The notes beneath the pieces are model-generated. The model was not told where the DNA came from. It ran no database searches and saw nothing but the letters and a program-made list of their open reading frames with translations. The position numbers were made by a program, and so were the translations under genes. This document shows positions 7,180 to 9,806 of a stretch of DNA of 9,806 nucleotides, one piece after another. The stretch is from Nocardioidaceae bacterium (lineage in GTDB: Bacteria; Actinomycetota; Actinomycetes; Propionibacteriales; Nocardioidaceae), in the NCBI GenBank assembly GCA_013696065.1, contig JACCZJ010000462.1, forward strand, positions 1 through 9,806, in the 5' to 3' direction. Position 1 is the stretch's first letter. Every line of letters starts with the position of its first letter.

Positions 7180-7468
7180 CGTTGGCTGTGGCGGCGCTCT
7201 TGCGAGGCAAGGGTGTCAAACCCACCAGCATGGCTTCTTCAAGGGCGATCTCGGAGCTCACTTCAGCCAGCACCGTCGAGAGTGGCAGGTGTAGTGCGGA
7301 ACAGATAGCCGCGAGACATTCCGATGAGGCTTCCTTTTGGCCGCGCTCGATCTCCGAGATATAGCCCAAGCTGACTTGGGCAGCGGCCGATACGTCACGC
7401 AAGGTACGCCCCTGCAGCAAACGTTGCTGCCTCAGCACGTCTCCGAGCAGACGACGAACCAAAATCAT
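7163..7468 (-). CDS. clgR: ClgR-type helix-turn-helix transcriptional regulator
   Basis: XRE-family DNA-binding activator; in actinobacteria ClgR switches on clpP/clpC protease and other stress genes. The 101-residue product begins MILVRRLLGDVLRQQRL. Its helix-turn-helix is at about 21-45, in RTLRDVSAAAQVSLGYISEI followed by ERGQK, the signature of this family. ATG 7468 is chosen because GAGGAG (7480-7475) sits 6 nt before it and because homologues begin at the same place. The frame is also open upstream to GTG 7546 (26 more codons), but that stretch looks non-coding. The C-terminus NVSVAA ends in Ala-Ala, like the C-terminal degron by which Streptomyces ClgR is itself a ClpP substrate (family knowledge). 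It lies 86 bp after cinA in the usual rimO-pgsA-cinA-clgR order. It may share the operon transcript or have its own stress promoter. Confidence 0.93.
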   Translation of the reverse strand: MILVRRLLGDVLRQQRLLQGRTLRDVSAAAQVSLGYISEIERGQKEASSECLAAICSALHLPLSTVLAEVSSEIALEEAMLVGLTPLPRKSAATANVSVAA

Positions 7469-7554
7469 GAGTCGCTCCTCTCGGGGGGTCATGTTGCGAT
7501 GCGCTCGAGGATCTACTTTGGGTGAGGATCCACTTGGGACGCGCACACTCCAGG
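7469..7554 (-). promoter_or_regulatory. cinA-clgR spacer with direct repeat
   Basis: This 86-bp leader of clgR contains, on the - strand, GTGGATCCTC (7533-7524) and GTAGATCCTC (7516-7507). They form a 10-bp direct repeat with one mismatch and a 17-nt period, followed by the clgR Shine-Dalgarno at 7480-7475. The repeat could be a tandem binding site, but no clear -35/-10 pair or ClgR box is visible. Confidence 0.3.
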
Positions 7555-8109
7555 TTACCCGGCGCCCGCCGGATCGGAGGAAAGACCACCTGACTCATCG
7601 CGCAGGGGGGCGATGACCGATCGCGCCAGAATCAGCGCTGCCTCGACTGTGGCGTGCCGGATTGCCCGCCGATTCCCGCTGAGACTGAGCCGGGCAGTCT
7701 GCACCTCGGTTGCAGTGGCAACGGCGACGAAAACCGTGCCAACCGGTCGGTTCTCCTGCTCCTCTGGTCCGGCCACCCCGGTGGCTGCGACCGCCACGTC
7801 CGCGCGAAACACGCGCCGCGCTTGATAAGCCATCGCCTCCGCGCATTCGGGTGAGATGGCGCCATGGCGCTCGATCAAGCCAGGCTCGATGCCGAGGCAG
7901 TCTTGCTTGACGTCATTCGTGTATGCCGACAGGCCGCCTCTCAACACCGCGGAGGCGCCCGGCACATCGGCCATCGTGGCGGAGATCAGGCCCGCTGTCA
8001 GAGACTCCGCTGTGGCAATCGTGAGCTTCCGGTCTCGCAAAGACGCTACGAGGCGCTGGGCTGACGTGGTAGGGCCTGCGGCATGTCCCGGGACCGGATC
8101 GGGCGTCAT
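7555..8109 (-). CDS. cinA: CinA C-terminal domain / nicotinamide-nucleotide amidase (PncC)
   Basis: Stand-alone CinA C-terminal domain, known as PncC, which deamidates nicotinamide mononucleotide to nicotinate mononucleotide in NAD recycling. The N-terminal MoCF-like domain of long CinA is absent, as is usual next to pgsA in actinobacteria. Signature pieces are ATAESLTAG (32-40, putative catalytic Ser36), GGLSAYTNDVK (58-68, with Tyr63 and Lys68), ATGVAGPEEQENRPVGTVFVA (109-129) and a C-terminal helix RHATVEAALILA. The length of 184 residues fits the domain plus about 28 N-terminal residues. The start ATG 8109 overlaps the stop of a 24-codon mini-ORF as ATGA and lies inside a 24-bp tandem repeat, so the N-terminal MTPDPVPG is encoded by repeat DNA. 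No Shine-Dalgarno is seen; coupling is likely. Competence involvement is only historical to the name. Confidence 0.93.
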   Translation of the reverse strand: MTPDPVPGHAAGPTTSAQRLVASLRDRKLTIATAESLTAGLISATMADVPGASAVLRGGLSAYTNDVKQDCLGIEPGLIERHGAISPECAEAMAYQARRVFRADVAVAATGVAGPEEQENRPVGTVFVAVATATEVQTARLSLSGNRRAIRHATVEAALILARSVIAPLRDESGGLSSDPAGAG

Positions 8110-8198
8110 GCGACGGGCTCGTTAGGCGTCGTACGGCAGGCCGGATCGGGCGTCGTACGAGAGGCCGGATCGGTCGTCATGCGACCGGCTTGGCGGCA
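8104..8198. repeat. 24-bp tandem repeat, four copies, at the pgsA-cinA junction
   Basis: The core CGTCRTRCGR starts at 8104, 8127, 8151 and 8175 (periods 23, 24 and 24). The linking core CCGGATCGG occurs at 8094, 8141 and 8165. Copies 1 and 4 share CGTCATGCGA, while 2 and 3 share CGTCGTACG. Copy 4 contains the pgsA stop and copy 1 the cinA start. The one-base-short copy (8104-8126) shifts the frame. It looks like local duplication of the gene junction. Confidence 0.85.
8106..8180 (-). CDS. 24-codon mini-ORF between pgsA and cinA, ATGA-coupled at both ends
   Basis: ATG 8180-8178 overlaps the pgsA TGA (8179-8177), and TGA 8108-8106 overlaps the cinA ATG (8109-8107). The translation is three octapeptides, MTTDPASR, TTPDPACR and TTPNEPVA, reflecting the 24-bp repeat. 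A fourth diverged unit, MTPDPVPG, is the start of CinA. Its end EPVA resembles the PgsA end KPVA because both come from the same duplicated junction. It would certainly carry ribosomes from pgsA to cinA if coupling operates, but the peptide itself need have no function. Confidence 0.4.
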   Translation of the reverse strand: MTTDPASRTTPDPACRTTPNEPVA

Positions 8199-8812
8199 GA
8201 GTCAGCGCGTCCTTCGCGACGTACCCGGACGGCTTCACGCAGATAGTCGAACCCAGTCACCACAGTGATGACGACAGCGGCAAGCATGATCGCCATGGCA
8301 ACCCACCACAGCGCCTCCCCCACCTGATCGAACGGCCGGGGAAAATCACGCAAGGGCAAGATCAAGCCGCACAGGGCCACTGCCTGGAGGACGGTCTTGA
8401 TCTTCCCGCCACGACTGGCGGCCATCACGCCATAGCGGATGACCAACAAGCGCACCAGCGTGATCAGCCACTCACGACCCAGCACGACGATCGTGACCCA
8501 CCACCAGAGCTCACCGATGATCGACAATCCGATGAAGGCCATGCCTGTGATGGCCTTGTCAGCGATCGGGTCCAACAACTTGCCGAAGTCCGTCACGAGG
8601 TTGCGCTTGCGTGCGATGTCACCGTCGATACGGTCGGTCACGACGGCGGCGGTGAAAACGCCGAACGCCCACCACCGATAGGCGAAATCGTCGCCGCCGT
8701 CATACAGCAGCAGCCAGCCGAGAAGGGGCACGAGGAGGATTCGAAGCGAGGTGAGCGCGTTGGGCAGGTTCCAATTGGTCGGTTGCGTGGACTGCTCCGG
8801 CATAGCCGACAA
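8177..8812 (-). CDS. pgsA: CDP-diacylglycerol--glycerol-3-phosphate 3-phosphatidyltransferase
   Basis: Integral membrane enzyme that makes phosphatidylglycerol phosphate from CDP-diacylglycerol and glycerol-3-phosphate. The CDP-alcohol phosphotransferase signature is complete: D60xxD63G64xxA67R68, then G77, D81 and D85, which bind metal ions and the CDP group. N-terminal NLPNALTSLRILLVPLLGW is the usual amphipathic-plus-first-membrane segment. Further hydrophobic segments are at about 47-59, 88-113, 141-153 and 168-186. The Arg-rich C-terminus is cytosolic. The length of 211 residues is typical. Two starts are possible. TTG 8812 lies 1 nt after the rimO stop with AGG 7 nt before it, and ATG 8803 is three codons in. 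TTG is kept, but ATG is about equally likely. Coupling to rimO and, through ATGA, to the next reading frame indicates an operon. Confidence 0.94.
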   Translation of the reverse strand: MSAMPEQSTQPTNWNLPNALTSLRILLVPLLGWLLLYDGGDDFAYRWWAFGVFTAAVVTDRIDGDIARKRNLVTDFGKLLDPIADKAITGMAFIGLSIIGELWWWVTIVVLGREWLITLVRLLVIRYGVMAASRGGKIKTVLQAVALCGLILPLRDFPRPFDQVGEALWWVAMAIMLAAVVITVVTGFDYLREAVRVRREGRADSAAKPVA

Positions 8813-8813
8813 C

Positions 8814-9806
8814 TTATTGCCTAAGGGGCACGGCGACGAGGTCGACGCCTGTGGTCTCGACGACCCGCGCTGCCACGATGTCGCCTACCTGAACGCTGAC
8901 CGGTAGCTCTGTCACCGTCGTCGATCCGTCGACCTCCGGACCCTGACAGTCGGAGCGGCCCTCTCCGGTGGTGCCCCGACGCTGCTCGATGAGCACGTTG
9001 ACCAGCTCACCGATCCGGTCCTCGGCGCGTTGCGCTGTCAACTCCTCGGCGAGTCTGCTCACGTGCTCGGCGCGGGCCCGGATCTCGTCTTCGTCATGAT
9101 GTCCGTCGAGGCCGACGGCCTCAGTGCCATCCTCGTCGGAATAGCCGAAGATACCGATGGCGTCGAGCCGGGCAGACGTCAAGAAGCCGCACAGCGTGTC
9201 GAGGTCAGCCTCGGTCTCTCCGGGAAAGCCGACGATGAAGTTGCTGCGGGCGCCGGCAAGCTCGCTGCGGGTGCGGATCGAATCGAGCAACCCCAAGAAC
9301 CGGTCCGGATCGCCGAAGCGGCGCATCCGCCGCAGCACAGTAGGTGCGGCGTGCTGGAACGAGAGGTCGAAGTATTGAGCGACGCCGGCTGTGGTGGCGA
9401 TGGTCTCGATGAGGCCGGGTCTGGTCTCAGCGGGCTGAAGGTAGGAGACTCGCACCCGTCGTACACCGTCGACGGCGGCAAGCTGTGGCAGCAGCGTCTC
9501 GAGCAGGCGCAGGTCGCCGAGATCCTTGCCGTATGACGTCGAGTTCTCGCTGACGAGGAACAACTCGCGCACCCCCTGCTGCCCCAGCCAACGCGCTTCG
9601 TTGAGTATGTCGGCGGGGCTCCTCGACACGTTCGACCCTCTGAAGCTCGGGATAGCGCAAAACGAGCAGCGCCGGTCACATCCCGACGCCAGCTTGAGCG
9701 GCGCCATGGGCCCGGAGCCGAGGCGTCTGCGCATCGCGCGGGGTCCGCTGGCGGGCGCGATGTCTGCCGGCAGGTCTGGCGCCGTCTGGGCGTGGCCGGG
9801 CAAGGA
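8814..9806 (-). CDS. rimO: Ribosomal protein S12 methylthiotransferase RimO (5'-truncated by window edge)
   Basis: Radical SAM enzyme that adds a methylthio group to the conserved aspartate of ribosomal protein S12. The frame is open to the window edge. The first potential start, TTG 9803, is not the real one, because the N-terminal methylthiotransferase domain with the second iron-sulfur cluster lies outside the window. Visible are the radical SAM cluster motif CDRRCSFC (CX3CX2C, Cys codons at 9680-9678, 9668-9666 and 9659-9657) with AIPSFRG, then SENSTSYGKDLG, YLQPAE, DLSFQHAAPTVLRRMRR and NFIVGFPGETEADL, all typical of the family. The C-terminal TRAM domain contains GRSDCQGPEVDG, the RimO form and not that of MiaB. 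The stop is TAA 8816-8814, 1 nt before the pgsA TTG. It heads the - strand operon rimO-pgsA-cinA-clgR as seen here. Confidence 0.94.
   Translation of the reverse strand, partial: SLPGHAQTAPDLPADIAPASGPRAMRRRLGSGPMAPLKLASGCDRRCSFCAIPSFRGSNVSRSPADILNEARWLGQQGVRELFLVSENSTSYGKDLGDLRLLETLLPQLAAVDGVRRVRVSYLQPAETRPGLIETIATTAGVAQYFDLSFQHAAPTVLRRMRRFGDPDRFLGLLDSIRTRSELAGARSNFIVGFPGETEADLDTLCGFLTSARLDAIGIFGYSDEDGTEAVGLDGHHDEDEIRARAEHVSRLAEELTAQRAEDRIGELVNVLIEQRRGTTGEGRSDCQGPEVDGSTTVTELPVSVQVGDIVAARVVETTGVDLVAVPLRQ

Noticed and set aside
8094..8198. CRISPR-like array
   Set aside because: The units follow one another directly with a 23-24 bp period and no spacers, and they lie within coding and start/stop sequence.
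9030..9536. 168-codon + strand frame opposite rimO
   Set aside because: It is antisense to conserved radical SAM sequence and has no recognisable domain.

Overview
The window is high-GC, tightly packed bacterial chromosome of actinobacterial type. The evidence is the very high G+C at third codon positions, GTG/TTG starts as well as ATG, a long actinobacterial Lhr helicase followed directly by Nei, and the actinobacterial core gene string rimO-pgsA-cinA-clgR. From memory, lhr and nei-type genes lie between clgR and recA in Streptomyces, and lhr and nei are adjacent in Mycobacterium. The layout fits that, although recA is not in this window. The exact genus cannot be read from the sequence.

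Left half, + strand (1-6913): the 5'-truncated helicase gene lhr is followed after 3 nt by nei (endonuclease VIII-type DNA glycosylase). This is a DNA-repair pair. A 137-bp spacer carries a possible leaderless promoter for a class I SAM methyltransferase. A further 226-bp gap holds a perfect inverted repeat, and then comes a second, unrelated and decayed methyltransferase (frameshifted, motif I eroded).

Middle (about 6860-7180): this is the convergence zone of the two transcription units. It holds only doubtful small ORFs and a short hairpin: an acidic 64-codon ORF on the - strand and a 16-codon ORF with a strong ribosome-binding site on the + strand.

Right half, - strand (7163-9806): reading leftwards, a 5'-truncated rimO (ribosomal protein S12 methylthiotransferase), pgsA (CDP-diacylglycerol--glycerol-3-phosphate phosphatidyltransferase), cinA/pncC (nicotinamide-nucleotide amidase domain) and clgR (transcriptional activator of Clp protease and stress genes). 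The most unusual structure is at the pgsA-cinA junction. A roughly 24-bp tandem repeat, itself made from the pgsA-stop/cinA-start sequence, has created a 24-codon mini-ORF joined to both neighbours by ATGA stop/start overlaps.

I see no mobile element, CRISPR array, tRNA or rRNA. Most of the window is conserved housekeeping DNA, and the novelty is in its small-scale junction structures.
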